This document shows positions 10,971 to 20,917 of a stretch of DNA of 64,000 bases, piece after piece. A program made the position numbers and the translations under genes. The DNA is from Mesostigma viride (Eukaryota > Streptophyta > Mesostigmatophyceae > Mesostigmatales > Mesostigmataceae), in the NCBI GenBank assembly GCA_009746045.1, contig RPFO01001162.1:917478-981477 (forward strand), given 5' to 3'. Below the pieces are notes generated by a model that saw only the letters and a program-made list of their open reading frames with translations, did not search any database and was not told the DNA's origin. Numbering within the stretch: the first letter of the stretch is position 1; every line of letters begins with the position of its first letter.

Positions 10971-10993
10971 GGGTCACTTCGCAGAGTGACCCT
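10971..10993. repeat. Palindrome in intron 3
   Basis: GGGTCACTTCGCAGAGTGAC plus CCT, about 75 bases after the donor of the intron 10895-11045. Confidence 0.8.
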
Positions 10994-11045
10994 AAACTTT
11001 TTTTCCGATTATGCTTTTTTTTTCGTTTTGTGGACCTGTGTGCAG

Positions 11046-12112
11046 CCGATCCAGTTGAGGGGCTTGGAAACTTGGAAGTCATGGTTGACGACTTACGAAA
11101 AACATCTGAACGATGACGCCAAGTCGTTCTTGAGCACCCTTGTGTCGAAGGAGATCGAAGTTGCGATCGATGACGGTGTCTGGCATGAAAGGATCTCAGT
11201 CGGGTCTGATGAGAATGTGAACCCTTGGAGTGATCCAACACTTCGTGATCTTTTGTTCGAAGTCATGGGGCGGAGCCTTCGAGGCAAAAGGTTAAAGGGG
11301 GAAGAAATGGCATCTCTCTTCGACAACTTCGAGTTGCTTGTTACCGAGTGCGGGTCGAATATACCCGACGCAGCGGATGTTACAGCTTATGTTCCTCGAA
11401 GCCTGCTCGTCTGGATCAAGCTGTCTTGTGCGACCAAACATACTGCAAGGACACGAGACAGCACCCATTGTCACACGAGTATTTTGACATCATCATATCT
11501 GTCTGCAGGTGGGAAATGTACCAGGTCCTAGAGCAGGGGAAGACAGGTGAGGATTGGGACACCTCCCCGCTGACGGAAACGGATGTCAATCTGCTCTTGA
11601 AGAAAGGGTTCAAGGCTGCACAGTTCGACTGGGATGTCTTCGGCGACTTTCTGATCGCCATGGACCACTCGGTATCTCCCGAGTTGTTCAGGGCTGGTTC
11701 GGAAGTGATTGAAGATTTGGATGGGGTTAGATCGCACTTCCTTTCGTCGTATTCAGTGTGGATGGCGCAGTTTAGGGTGAACCCAGACCCTATTCTTCCG
11801 AGTCGAGCTGTTGAATTGTTTCTTCAGTTGTGCGAGGATGAGATCCTGCGTTTTCGTCAGAGTGGGGAGTTCGACATGGCCGGACAGTATGAGCCCCCAC
11901 GAAAGGAGGTTGTCGCATGGCTTGAGTACAAGGGGATCGACGACTGCCTGTCGTTAGTGACGGCGAACATAAACGAGAAATCATGGAGTCAGGACATGCT
12001 ATCTCACTTGATAGCTCTTCGGACGTTTTTCGAAAATGAACTGAGCCACACAACTCCATCTGAGATGTGGCCGATCGGACAAGTGTTGCGGGAGTGGAGA
12101 TTTGACATTGAG
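11046..12112 (+). CDS. Exon block: folded helical domain with an internal frame change
   Basis: The acceptor GTGTGCAG ends at 11045 and the donor GTAATT starts at 12113. The frame PIQLRGLETWKSWLTTYEKH is open from the acceptor to about 11.43 kb. A second frame, running into HEYFDIIISVCRWEMYQVLE, carries natural-looking protein to 12112. The switch lies near 11.42-11.44 kb. It is either a one-base indel or a short unrecognised intron using the TGTCTGCAG acceptor at about 11510. The composition is that of a globular, mostly helical domain rich in Trp, Leu and acidic residues (QFDWDVFGDFLIAMDHSVSP, SYSVWMAQFRVNPDPILPSR). I do not recognise the fold. Confidence 0.6.
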
Positions 12113-12229
12113 GTAATTATTGACATTTGTGTACATTTTTATTCAGTCCGTTTAGATTAGTGTTGTGTATTTCTTTTGTTGAAAATTGTTACTAACGATG
12201 AACGCATTTCTTGCTCTCCTTCCCGCCAG

Positions 12230-12283
12230 GAGGGTGACATTCCATGTTTTGAGGGACAAAGTCCTTCAGCGTGGAAACCGGAG
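12230..12283 (+). CDS. Small phase-0 exon, 18 codons
   Basis: The exon lies between CCCGCCAG and GTAAGC and encodes EGDIPCFEGQSPSAWKPE. It is exactly the same length as the next exon, 54 bp. Confidence 0.6.
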
Positions 12284-12398
12284 GTAAGCAAATGCCGCTA
12301 AAGGTTCGGGGTCGATTTGTGAAGATAGGATATTCAAGAAATAGTTCCTGTTTTGACTGACTTTGTATATTTATCTGAACGCACGTTTCGTCTTGCAG

Positions 12399-12452
12399 GA
12401 TGACGATCAACCTTTTGAAGAGGTCGAAGGGATGGGGACGGAGAACGTAGAG
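12399..12452 (+). CDS. Small phase-0 exon, 18 codons
   Basis: The exon lies between CGTCTTGCAG and GTAGGA and encodes the acidic peptide DDDQPFEEVEGMGTENVE. The following intron has a palindrome (GGGTCGCTCCGCAGAGCAAC) at about 12494-12514. Confidence 0.6.
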
Positions 12453-12493
12453 GTAGGAAATTTGTTTCATTTTACTGTTCAAGCTTAGGGTTG

Positions 12494-12514
12494 GGGTCGC
12501 TCCGCAGAGCAACG
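12494..12514. repeat. Palindrome in intron 7
   Basis: GGGTCGCTCCGCAGAGCAAC lies about 40 bases after the donor in the intron 12453-12583. It is slightly diverged on its right arm. Confidence 0.75.
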
Positions 12515-12583
12515 TTAAAACAAAATTAATGCTCGTTTTTTTTATGTCATCGTCTGAATTATTATTATTTTTTTTTCATGCAG

Positions 12584-12721
12584 GAGGTGGACGAGAAGGA
12601 AGAGGAGGAGAAGGAGCAGGAGGTGGACGAGGAGGAAGAGGAGGAGGAGCACGAGGAGGAGGAGGAGGAGGAGGAAGAAAATGAGCCCGAGCCAACTCCG
12701 AAGGGGAAGGGAAAGGCAAAG
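12584..12721 (+). CDS. Acidic phase-0 exon, 46 codons
   Basis: The exon lies between the acceptor TTTTTTTCATGCAG and the donor GTTTGT. It is nearly all Glu (EEEEKEQEVDEEEEEEEHEE type), ends EPEPTPKGKGKAK, and is rich in GAG/GAA codons. The following intron has been expanded to more than 8 kb by the TTAA element at 12801-20866. Confidence 0.65.
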
Positions 12722-12755
12722 GTTTGTACAATGTTTTTTAATTTTTTAACGCTGA

Positions 12756-12775
12756 AGGTCGCGCTGCAGAGCTAG
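12756..12775. repeat. Palindrome at the start of intron 8
   Basis: AGGTCGCGCTGCAGAGCTAG, 35 bases after the donor and 25 bases before the TTAA element. Confidence 0.7.
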
Positions 12776-14400
12776 GATGCCAGAGTTCAGATTACTCTTC
12801 TTAACCCCTAAATGGTCTTGCTGCCGATTTTCCGCCAAAAAGTGACTTACAGCCGATTTGTCGGCACCTACTCGGGGGACCAGTTTGCGAGAATACTATT
12901 GGGAATTAGGAAACGTTTAGCTGAGAAGAATGAAAGTTTATAAGTTTCTCCAGAACATGATACTAGGGTTTGCTATATTTTGACCAAGTTTAACAGGTGT
13001 TCCAGACCGTCAAAGTACAAGGGGTCAGGGTACTTTTTCACGTACAACGTGCATTCCGGAAAACGACGACCTGGCCATGGCGGCTTGCGCCCACGCATGG
13101 CATTTACGTTTGCGTTAGAATTTTCTGGCCAAACTTAGGACATTGATTTTATACGTCCTAAAGATCATACAGGCCAATTTTTGGTTCGCGGGAATGCCAT
13201 TTGATAGGTGTCGGCAGCGTTCTTGCTGGAAAAAACTGCGATCAGGCCGGACGATAGAAACGTTGACAGCAATACCTTTCCGGCGTATTTTAAAGGATAT
13301 ATCGGTTTCTTTTTACTTTTTATGATACATAGTAGTCGTAAACGTGCAAGGGTGGCCAGAAATCGCCGAATCCAGCGACCATGCTGCACAACTTTGGTGT
13401 GCCGAAATGCGCCATTTTGCGGCCACCGCCTGGGCCAAGGTAACGCCATCCATGCCTGGTAAAGCTTAAGCATCGTTTTCCTATCGATGTTTGACGTTTA
13501 TATATACGTTCTAGCTTGTGTAGCACATTCTTTTTGCATTATTCATGCTCTTTCTTGACCCTGGCCTGGCCCCTTTCTAAAACACCCTTCTTAGATGCTT
13601 CCCTCAGTCAGTTGACCTGCCACAGGGTGATGGTGATAAGTTTTAGAGGCTGTATGGGTTTGAATACCTCCATATATGTTTGTTATTTCACTCTGCTGTA
13701 AGTAATTATATTTTTAATATATGTTTGTTATACATTTCCCACACACATATTGCATGAGTGTGAGGCAGTTGGCTGGTCTCTGTGGCATCATCAAGCATGT
13801 AACCGGTGAGTAGAAGCTTCCCATTGTCAGCATGTGCCACCAGGTGTGCTGGCCATCACCTGGAAAGCTATAGCAGCTTAGGCCTAGTTTATCCTTGCTA
13901 GGGCAGGCTGAAATAGGCTTAGAATCACTAGTTTGTTGGTGGCTGCCTCCTAGAATGCATGCCTTGCGTAGGGTATCCGTACCACGTTACCTACGTGCAT
14001 GGACAAGGTGGCACCTGCACATAGGTGCCATGTAAGGGCAGTGTGATGATGCATTTATGTTTCCCCATCATTGTGGAAGGGAAATGTATTGTTTGGCATG
14101 GTTGGGGGCCATATTAGTAGGTCTTAGTAGGTAGTATGCCCACTCCTACCCCCTTGGTTGCTTTTTACCAACGGTACCCCTATGGGCTGTACTGGGTGTA
14201 ACTGCTGGTATACCCACCCAAATGATGACCCCAATGGCTCAAACTGTTCAGCAACTAATTGTTTATCATCCCTGAAGTGGTAGGTGCCTAGCTCTTACAA
14301 CATAATTCAAAATGCACATTCTACCAAAAATGAAAACGCTCGTCTTGACCCCCCTGACTTTGACGGCAGTTATACATGGCCTACGATGAATATATGTGTT

Positions 14401-15130
14401 CCTGGATTGAGACACGTTTTTTTCTTCATGCACAGCTGAAAAAACCTGCGCCGAGGTGCGGCACCGCGGCCTACCGTAGTGATTACTGTCTGCGACACGC
14501 CCGGGGCTGGCTGCATCTACCTGTCGGCCAATTGTGACCCGTGGGCTAGGCGAATTTGAATGCGGCTTTCCCGTTAGTTGTGGCTCCACCGCTCCAGTTT
14601 TCTAGGCTGACATGATGAACCGACGGGGGTTCCTGGATTGAGACACGTTTTTTTCTTCATGCACAGCTGAAAAAACCTGCGCCGAGGTGCGGCACCGCGG
14701 CCTACCGTAGTGATTACTGTCTGCGACACGCCCGGGGCTGGCTGCATCTACCTGTCGGCCAATTGTGACCCGTGGGCTAGGCGAATTTGAATGCGGCTTT
14801 CCCGTTAGTTGTGGCTCCACCGCTCCAGTTTTCTAGGCTGACATGATGAACCGACGGGGGTTCCTGGATTGAGACACGTTTTTTTCTTCATGCACAGCTG
14901 AAAAAACCTGCGCCGAGGTGCGGCACCGCGGCCTACCGTAGTGATTACTGTCTGCGACACGCCCGGGGCTGGCTGCATCTACCTGTCGGCCAATTGTGAC
15001 CCGTGGGCTAGGCGAATTTGAATGCGGCTTTCCCGTTAGTTGTGGCTCCACCGCTCCAGTTTTCTAGGCTGACATGATGAACCGACGGGGGTTCCTGGAT
15101 TGAGACACGTTTTTTTCTTCATGCACAGCT
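14401..15130 (+). repeat. 231-bp tandem repeats upstream of the RLE LINE, three full copies plus a partial
   Basis: The anchor CCTGGATTGAGACACG occurs at 14401, 14632, 14863 and 15094, an exact 231-bp period with near-identical copies. The fourth copy is cut at CGGCACCGCGGCC (about 15163), where very GC-rich sequence starts. The array runs directly into the leader of the LINE ORF. The position is like the tandem 5' monomers that act as promoters in some L1 elements. An alternative is a host satellite targeted by the LINE. Confidence 0.8.
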
Positions 15131-15389
15131 GAAAAAACCTGCGCCGAGGTGCGGCACCGCGGCCGCCCCGCGTTGGGGGGCTGCCGCCCCCCAAACCCCC
15201 CGCTTGGGGGGCACGCCCCCCAAACCCCCCGCGTCCGCATCTCGCTCTCCCCCCGCGCTTCCGGTTCCGTTGTTTTACGCACCTCCCCATGCCTCCTTCA
15301 CGACGACGCACCTCCCGGGCGCGGGATGCGCTGCCTAGCGGCGCCCTGCGCCGCGTCGGTCCTTACGCATCGCGGCGCACCTGCAGGAG

Positions 15390-16559
15390 ATGGGCGACCT
15401 GGACGACGGCGGTCGTGGCGCCCCTGTGCCACTCTCGCTTGTGTGCGAGGTCTGCCACAGTGGTGAGGATGCCCCCCGTCTCCTTGTGTGTGATTCGTGC
15501 CAATGCGGCTGGCACACGCGCTGCTTGGTCCCGCCCCTCTTCCGGCTGCCTCCCCCGGGTCCTTGGGCGTGCCCTCATTGCGTGGCCCCGCCTCGGCCGT
15601 CCCTAGGCTCCCGACGCGCGGCCGTGTCGACCCCGGGATCCCATTCGGCCCGCGCCCCCTCCCGCAGCCCCTCGCTGGACCCTCTCCTGGGCCTTGCGGC
15701 CCTCGTGGAGGGTTCCACACCGTGCTCCCGCTCTCCCCGCGCCGTCACGTCCGGCCCCTCCGCGGGGTCCCCTGGCCCTGCCCCGCCTAGCTCTGGGGAT
15801 CCACCTCCGGCCAGCACGGCGGTGGCCACTGACCTGCGTCCTCCTGTGCTTGAGGGGTCCCTGGCGGCTCTCCTCCCTGAGGCTGTGGGACACCCTGCGG
15901 CGACTCCTGTGGTGGGCCCCTGGTCGGCCGCGCTTGGGTCCCACGACTTCTCCGTTTGGCCCCCCACCAACATTGCGGGCGTCAGCGCGCTCCGGCACGC
16001 CACGTTCTCTTGGCTGTATTGCCCCTTGCTGTTGGACGCTGTCGGCTTGCACGCGGCGTTTCCTACGCTCCCACGGCCCCCTGAATTTAGTGCCCTTGTG
16101 GTTCGTGTCCGGCACATGCTGCAGGCAGCCTCCCCCCCTGTCCTTGCCTCCACGCTTTGGGGGTTTGTCCTCGAGGACTACCATGCCGGCGGCCGCCTGC
16201 CTTGGCACCTGCCCGCGGTGCGCCAAGAATGGCTCCTGAATCTGGACGCTCAAGTGGCGCAGGCGGTGGTGCTCTTTGCTACAGGGCTTGCCGTGCAGGC
16301 CCAGCAGGCCGCCCGTGCGACATATCTCGCTGGGGGGGCCACCGACCACGCCTTGCTCGATCGCCCTCAGCTGCACACGTTTCTTGCCTCTGCCGGGCCC
16401 GGCTCGGCCGGCCTTGTTGCGCAGGCCCACGGGCGCTTGACTACGGCGGTCACCCCAGCGCAAGCCGCCCGCCTGCGCGTTGACTTCGGGGCTCCTGTCA
16501 CCGTGCACGCCGGCGACCTGGTTCTGTACGATGCGGGGGGGGGCGTGTTCTTGAGCTGA
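15390..16559 (+). CDS. RLE LINE, N-terminal part with PHD finger
   Basis: The frame starts at an ATG (MGDLDDGGRG) and runs 389 codons. A PHD-type zinc finger occupies about residues 19-64: CEVC, then CDSC, WHTRC and CPHC, giving the C4HC3 pattern of PHD domains that usually read histone tails. The rest is Pro/Ala-rich followed by a helical region (LDAQVAQAVVLFATGLAVQA). The frame ends just after a run of nine Gs (16535-16543). The next frame is already open at that point and its translation continues sensibly (VLELSAGAAVPAILHDVLEL). The element probably has one continuous ORF, as RLE LINEs normally do, and the break reflects the G run. Confidence 0.7.
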   Translation: MGDLDDGGRGAPVPLSLVCEVCHSGEDAPRLLVCDSCQCGWHTRCLVPPLFRLPPPGPWACPHCVAPPRPSLGSRRAAVSTPGSHSARAPSRSPSLDPLLGLAALVEGSTPCSRSPRAVTSGPSAGSPGPAPPSSGDPPPASTAVATDLRPPVLEGSLAALLPEAVGHPAATPVVGPWSAALGSHDFSVWPPTNIAGVSALRHATFSWLYCPLLLDAVGLHAAFPTLPRPPEFSALVVRVRHMLQAASPPVLASTLWGFVLEDYHAGGRLPWHLPAVRQEWLLNLDAQVAQAVVLFATGLAVQAQQAARATYLAGGATDHALLDRPQLHTFLASAGPGSAGLVAQAHGRLTTAVTPAQAARLRVDFGAPVTVHAGDLVLYDAGGGVFLS

Positions 16560-19500
16560 GCGCGGGTGCGGCCGTGCCCGCCATCTTGCACGATGTGCTC
16601 GAGCTTGCGGGCATCCCCCATGTCTGGCACCCTGCTGGTCCGCGCCGCCGTCTTCTCTCCGCCGATGAGATCGCCCGACTGCCGAGCTGGGAGCTGGGGT
16701 GGGACGCGGCGCCCGCCCACTACGGGCCGGCCCACTTGGTGGATGTCACTGCCAGCGGCCCCTCCTGCCCCATCTGCTTGGACCTGCCTCGCCCTGGTGA
16801 CGGTCTCTGCCGCCTCCCTGCTTGCGGCCACGTCTTCCATCAAGCTTGCATCGCCACGAGCTTGCACACGACCTCCGCCACCTGCCCCCTTTGCCGGGCC
16901 GCGGTCCTTTCCCCCTTGCCTCCTGGCGTTCTCCCGCTGGGGCCCTCGCCCGTGTCCGTGCGCCGCCAGTCCCACGCGCCTGCCCCGACACCTGCCTCCC
17001 CTGTGCGTGGTCGTGGGTCGCGCGCCGGCTTGGCTGCCTCCTCCAGCGCCCCCCTCCCGGCCGTGGGGGCCGTCCCCGCGCCGGTCTTGTCCTCGGCTGC
17101 CACGAGCCCTGCTGACCGCCCGGCGGCCGGCCCCGCCCTGGGTTCCGCTGCAGCTGTAGTTCCTCTGGCTGAGGGTGCTCCCGACCCCTCCCCCTCTCGA
17201 CCCGGGCCGGCCCAACCGGGTGGGCGCACCCCCTCAGATGGCTTCCATTATTGCCAAGTCGATGGTCCCCTTGGTGACCCGTGTGGCGCGCGCCTGCCCA
17301 ACCGGAATTCGTTGCTGGTGCACATTCGGGCTTCCCACCCCCACATCACGGAGGCCGCCATGCGCGCCATGGACTGCTACCGCTGCCCGGCAGCCCATTG
17401 CCAGCGGATTTTTTCGATCCACGGGCGGTACCAGCATGAGCGGCAGTGCCGCCGCCAAACCCCCCAGAACGGCCTGCCCGGCGGCCCGGCGGCCGCACCG
17501 GCCTCCCGGTCCGGGGCGGCCCCTCGGTCGGCCCCTGCCCCTCCACCGGCATCGCAGGGTACGAGCGATCCGGGGGACCTCTCGGCAGGCTGGGCATTCC
17601 TGGCCACGCTCCCTTTTGCCGCCTGTGCGCGCAACCCTTGCATGACGCTCCCGGACGTCCCTCACCGCGCCCGGAGCTTGTTTACGCGCTGCGCCCTGCT
17701 TTCCCTGGCCCGGATGCATAGTCACCCTCTCGACGAACTCGGCCACAAGCTGTTTCTCGTCACCCCCCGGCTCCTCTTAGCGCCGTTGGAGCGGGGCGTG
17801 CGTGGCGTACAGGGTGCGGTCATCGCTCGCTGCCGGCGGTTCCTCCTCGGGGATTGGGAAGGGCTGTGGGCGCTGCAGCCTCCGGCCTCCACCCGGGTGT
17901 CGGGGGCCGCCTCCTTTGCCCGGGTGGAAGCTGACGTCATGCGGTTGGTGAAGGTAGGTGAATTGAGCCGGGCCATGCAAAAGCTTGAACTGACCGCGTT
18001 GGCTCCCTCCACTCCCCCGACCCTGCAGGCTTTGCGCGACCTTCACCCCGACGAACCGGCCTTTGCGGTGCCCGCCCCGGCCACCCCCCCGCCCCCGCCT
18101 ATTGTCCTGGACCTGGACATCTTCACGGCTGTGCTGAAGGATCTGCCGAACGCCTCCTCCACCGGCCCCTCAGGCTGGCGCTACGAGCACCTCTCCGTGA
18201 TGGCGGGCCATGGCGGGGCGACCGCACTCTTTGAGGCTGCCGCCGACTTGGCCGCGGGGTCCCTGGCCCCCGCGGCGCGCCCTTGGCTGGCTGGGGCACG
18301 CCTCATTGCCCTCCTGAAAGACGACGTCCCCCCGCCTGCTGGCCGCGTTCGTCCCATTGCTTGCGGCGAGGTCCTACGCAAGCTGGTGAGTAAGGTCATT
18401 TGTCGCCAAAAGGCCCCCGAGTTTCGCGCCTACTTCTGCCCCAACCGGAGTGATACTGAGGAGTCCGTCGCGGCCCAGCTTGGCGTCGCCACCAAAGGGG
18501 GCAGCGACATCATCGTGCACACAGTTCAGGCCTACCTCGAGACGCATCCGACCCATGTGGCGCTGAAGGTGGATTGCCACAATGCGTTCAATGCTGTCAC
18601 CAAGGCTAGCATCTTTGAGGCCGTCGGCGAGGCGTTCCCTGACCTTCTTGCGTGGACAGCAGCCTGCTACGGCGAACCCACTCAACTCTCCTTCCTCATG
18701 GAGGATGGGACGTTCGCCGACATCGCTTCCCGCACGGGAACCCAGCAAGGTGACCCCCTCGGCCCCTTTTACCTGTCTGCCCCGCTGCACAAGGCTCTCC
18801 AAGGTGTCCACGCTGCGCACCCGGATGTCGTGCTCCTCGCCTACATGGACGATATCCATGCCCTTGGCCCGGCCGACGCTGTGGTTGCCGCCCTGGCTGC
18901 CCTTGAAGTGGCCATGGCGGCCATCAACCTTCGGCTCACCCTCCCCAAGTGTGCAGTCTTTTCGCCCCAGGGGGACTGCTCTGGCTTCCCCGCGGCTATC
19001 CCGGGGGCATTGGCGCGGGCGCGTGGTTTCTCGTGCCTGGGCGTCCCTGTGGGTGACCCTGACTACGTCGAAGAGGAGCTCCGGGCCACCGTGGAACAGC
19101 GCACCCATGTCCTTGAGACTTGGGCGCGCCTCAAGGACCCCCAGACCAAAGGGCTCCTCCTGTGGTTTTGCGCCCACCCGCGGGTGGTTCACTGGCTCCG
19201 TGGCGCTCCCCCCCACTTGGTGCGGCTTGCCGCGGAAGGCCATGACGAGCGCATTCAGGCCGCCTTGCAGGTGCTCCTCCCCGGCCCTAGCCTGCCAGCT
19301 CACTCCATGCGCTTGGCCACCCTCCCCTGCCGCATGGGCGGGTGTGGGCTCACCCGCGCCGCCCGCCTCGCCCCCGCCGCCTTCCTTGGCTCTGTTGCTC
19401 AGGCCTGGGCGGAGATCCGCCGGTTGGTCCCCAGCGCCGTCAGCGCCATTCCCGACTTGGTCACCCCATCCCCCTTCCCCTTTGTGCAGGCTGTGCAGGA

Positions 19501-20494
19501 TTCTTACCTCGGGATCCAGCAGGCTTGCGACCTCGTCCGCCCCGCTCAGGCCGTCCACCGTCGCCTGCCCCGGGGCACGCCCGGCGTGTCCACTGTCGTC
19601 AGTCCTAGTGTCTTCCCTGCCTGCGTTCATGAAAAACAACAAAAGACCTACGCGGGTATACTACACTGTGCCGACTGGATGGGTCTGCATGCGAGCTTGA
19701 ACGATCAGGGGAAGGCTTGGCTTCACTCCGTTTCCCTTGAGGGGAGCGTGGGGTCCGCATTCCTGCGCGCCCTCCCCATGAGCCCTTTGTTCACACTGGT
19801 TCCGGCCCTTTACGCCATCGCTCTCCGCCACCAGCTCTTTGCCCCGCAACCTCTCATCACGGCGGGTGCGTCCTGCGGCAGCTGCGGGCTTGCTCTGGAT
19901 ACTACTGGGACGCACTACATCGCGTGCATGGGTGGCCAGCAGAACCAGAACTGGTTCCTCTATCTCCATACCGCTCTCCTCCGGGTGGTGTGTGCCATGG
20001 TTCGGTCGGTCTTTCCCCACTCCACCATTAAGTGCGAGGACGCGGATGGGGCCGCCCTCTACTCACCCAACCACCGCCCCGACATTACCGTGCTTGACTA
20101 CGACGGGCAGGGTTGCCACCTGCTCATCGATGTCTCCGTGGCTCGGCCGCTTTCCGGTCGCCACATCCTCCGGGCGGCTGTGGATGCCGGCGCTGCTGCC
20201 GCTGTGGCTGAGCGCGACAAGTTTGCCTCCTACGGCAATGTGGGGCCCCACCGGGTCATCCCCTTTGTCCTTGAGGAGTTCGGGGCCATGGGCCCCAAGA
20301 CAGCGGAGTTTTTCCACGAGTGCTGCCAGCGCCGTGAAGACCGCCTCGACCTCGAGGGTCAGACCGCCCCGTGGTCGGCCCGCACGTGGTCCTCGTATTG
20401 GCGGCAGCGTCTGTCACTCGCCCTCACTCGCACCGTGGCTGATGTGTTATTCCGCCGCACCCGGGCCGACTTTGTCGCGACCCACGCGGTCTAG
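16553..20494 (+). CDS. RLE LINE: RING-H2, C2H2 fingers, reverse transcriptase, CCHC, endonuclease
   Basis: Open for about 1,313 codons. RING-H2: CPICLDLP, ACGHVFHQAC, CPLC (about 16763-16900). Two C2H2-like fingers: about 17243-17345 (HIRASH) and 17375-17450 (CPAAHC). Reverse transcriptase: SSTGPSGWRYEHL, motif A LKVDCHNAFNAV, motif B GTQQGDPLGPFYLS, motif C LAYMDDIHALG with YMDD at 18842-18853, motif D LRLTLPKCAVF. C-terminal knuckle: CGSCG, then THYIAC (about 19875-19930). Restriction-like endonuclease: RPDITVLDYDG, then LLIDVSV (about 20070-20140). All catalytic signatures appear present. It would nick target DNA and prime reverse transcription there. The beginning of the frame overlaps the end of the PHD-containing frame. 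Confidence 0.85.
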   Translation, partial: ELSAGAAVPAILHDVLELAGIPHVWHPAGPRRRLLSADEIARLPSWELGWDAAPAHYGPAHLVDVTASGPSCPICLDLPRPGDGLCRLPACGHVFHQACIATSLHTTSATCPLCRAAVLSPLPPGVLPLGPSPVSVRRQSHAPAPTPASPVRGRGSRAGLAASSSAPLPAVGAVPAPVLSSAATSPADRPAAGPALGSAAAVVPLAEGAPDPSPSRPGPAQPGGRTPSDGFHYCQVDGPLGDPCGARLPNRNSLLVHIRASHPHITEAAMRAMDCYRCPAAHCQRIFSIHGRYQHERQCRRQTPQNGLPGGPAAAPASRSGAAPRSAPAPPPASQGTSDPGDLSAGWAFLATLPFAACARNPCMTLPDVPHRARSLFTRCALLSLARMHSHPLDELGHKLFLVTPRLLLAPLERGVRGVQGAVIARCRRFLLGDWEGLWALQPPASTRVSGAASFARVEADVMRLVKVGELSRAMQKLELTALAPSTPPTLQALRDLHPDEPAFAVPAPATPPPPPIVLDLDIFTAVLKDLPNASSTGPSGWRYEHLSVMAGHGGATALFEAAADLAAGSLAPAARPWLAGARLIALLKDDVPPPAGRVRPIACGEVLRKLVSKVICRQKAPEFRAYFCPNRSDTEESVAAQLGVATKGGSDIIVHTVQAYLETHPTHVALKVDCHNAFNAVTKASIFEAVGEAFPDLLAWTAACYGEPTQLSFLMEDGTFADIASRTGTQQGDPLGPFYLSAPLHKALQGVHAAHPDVVLLAYMDDIHALGPADAVVAALAALEVAMAAINLRLTLPKCAVFSPQGDCSGFPAAIPGALARARGFSCLGVPVGDPDYVEEELRATVEQRTHVLETWARLKDPQTKGLLLWFCAHPRVVHWLRGAPPHLVRLAAEGHDERIQAALQVLLPGPSLPAHSMRLATLPCRMGGCGLTRAARLAPAAFLGSVAQAWAEIRRLVPSAVSAIPDLVTPSPFPFVQAVQDSYLGIQQACDLVRPAQAVHRRLPRGTPGVSTVVSPSVFPACVHEKQQKTYAGILHCADWMGLHASLNDQGKAWLHSVSLEGSVGSAFLRALPMSPLFTLVPALYAIALRHQLFAPQPLITAGASCGSCGLALDTTGTHYIACMGGQQNQNWFLYLHTALLRVVCAMVRSVFPHSTIKCEDADGAALYSPNHRPDITVLDYDGQGCHLLIDVSVARPLSGRHILRAAVDAGAAAAVAERDKFASYGNVGPHRVIPFVLEEFGAMGPKTAEFFHECCQRREDRLDLEGQTAPWSARTWSSYWRQRLSLALTRTVADVLFRRTRADFVATHAV

Positions 20495-20851
20495 ATTCCT
20501 TCCAGGCCTGCATGGTGGGCCGGCAGCGCTGTTGCTGCGTGTAGTTTTGTGATGTATAGTTAGTTGTACCTTGTGCCGCTGGCGTGATCCTTGGATGTCT
20601 GTGTCAGATTACTATTAATTTCTTCAGGGTTATTCTCCCAGTCATCGGTTTTTTCCTTATGTTGCATGCCTATCTCACCTTCGTAATCTATCATTCTCAA
20701 TGAATATATGTGAGGTTGTGATATATCATGGCTTAGGGCAACTCATGGACATGCTTGCCCCCCAAGGACAGCCATTGGATTTTGCTAGGTTGTACAGGGG
20801 CTGGTTTACAAAATAGGTGAGTTACTGCCGATTTATCGGCAGCATTTCCGC
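20495..20851. other. LINE 3' region and right part of the TTAA element
   Basis: Non-coding. About 100 bases may be the LINE 3' untranslated region (GC-rich to about 20580). The remainder is AT-richer and belongs to the TTAA element, ending in the GCCGATTTATCGGC subterminal palindrome. Confidence 0.5.
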
Positions 20852-20917
20852 CCATTTAGGGGTTAATACATTTCGCTTCATGTGTATGTTGTGTGTTGTT
20901 AATATACCTTCCAGCAG

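Larger units (their letters stand above)
15131..20600 (+). mobile_element. RLE-type non-LTR retrotransposon (R2/NeSL/CRE-like grade)
   Basis: GC-rich (about 65-70%) LINE with a coding region from 15390 to 20494 and a short 3' region. The order is PHD finger, RING-H2 finger, C2H2 fingers, reverse transcriptase, CCHC knuckle and restriction-like endonuclease. An endonuclease at the C-terminus rather than an N-terminal AP endonuclease defines the early-branching RLE group of LINEs. Its GC content contrasts sharply with the TTAA element around it. The exact 5' end (tandem 231-bp units) and 3' end are not fixed from sequence alone, and I found no target duplication. Confidence 0.8.
12801..20866. 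mobile_element. TTAA-flanked DNA element (piggyBac-like ends) hosting an RLE LINE
   Basis: The ends are exact inverted repeats joined to TTAA: TTAACCCCTAAATGG at 12801-12815 and CCATTTAGGGGTTAA at 20852-20866. Next to each end is a subterminal GCTGCCGAT(T/A) segment and the palindrome GCCGATTTATCGGC or its diverged copy. A TTAA target and a first base run of CCC are characteristic of piggyBac elements, but no transposase is visible, so this is non-autonomous. Without the LINE inside (about 14.4-20.6 kb) it would be about 1.9 kb. The segment 13.0-14.1 kb is homologous, in reverse orientation, to the second TTAA element at 37668-39395. It sits wholly within an intron of the large gene. Confidence 0.75.

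Noticed and set aside
18582-19700. 372-codon frame within the LINE
   Set aside because: It overlaps the reverse transcriptase in another frame and contains no motif, so it is a shadow of the true frame.
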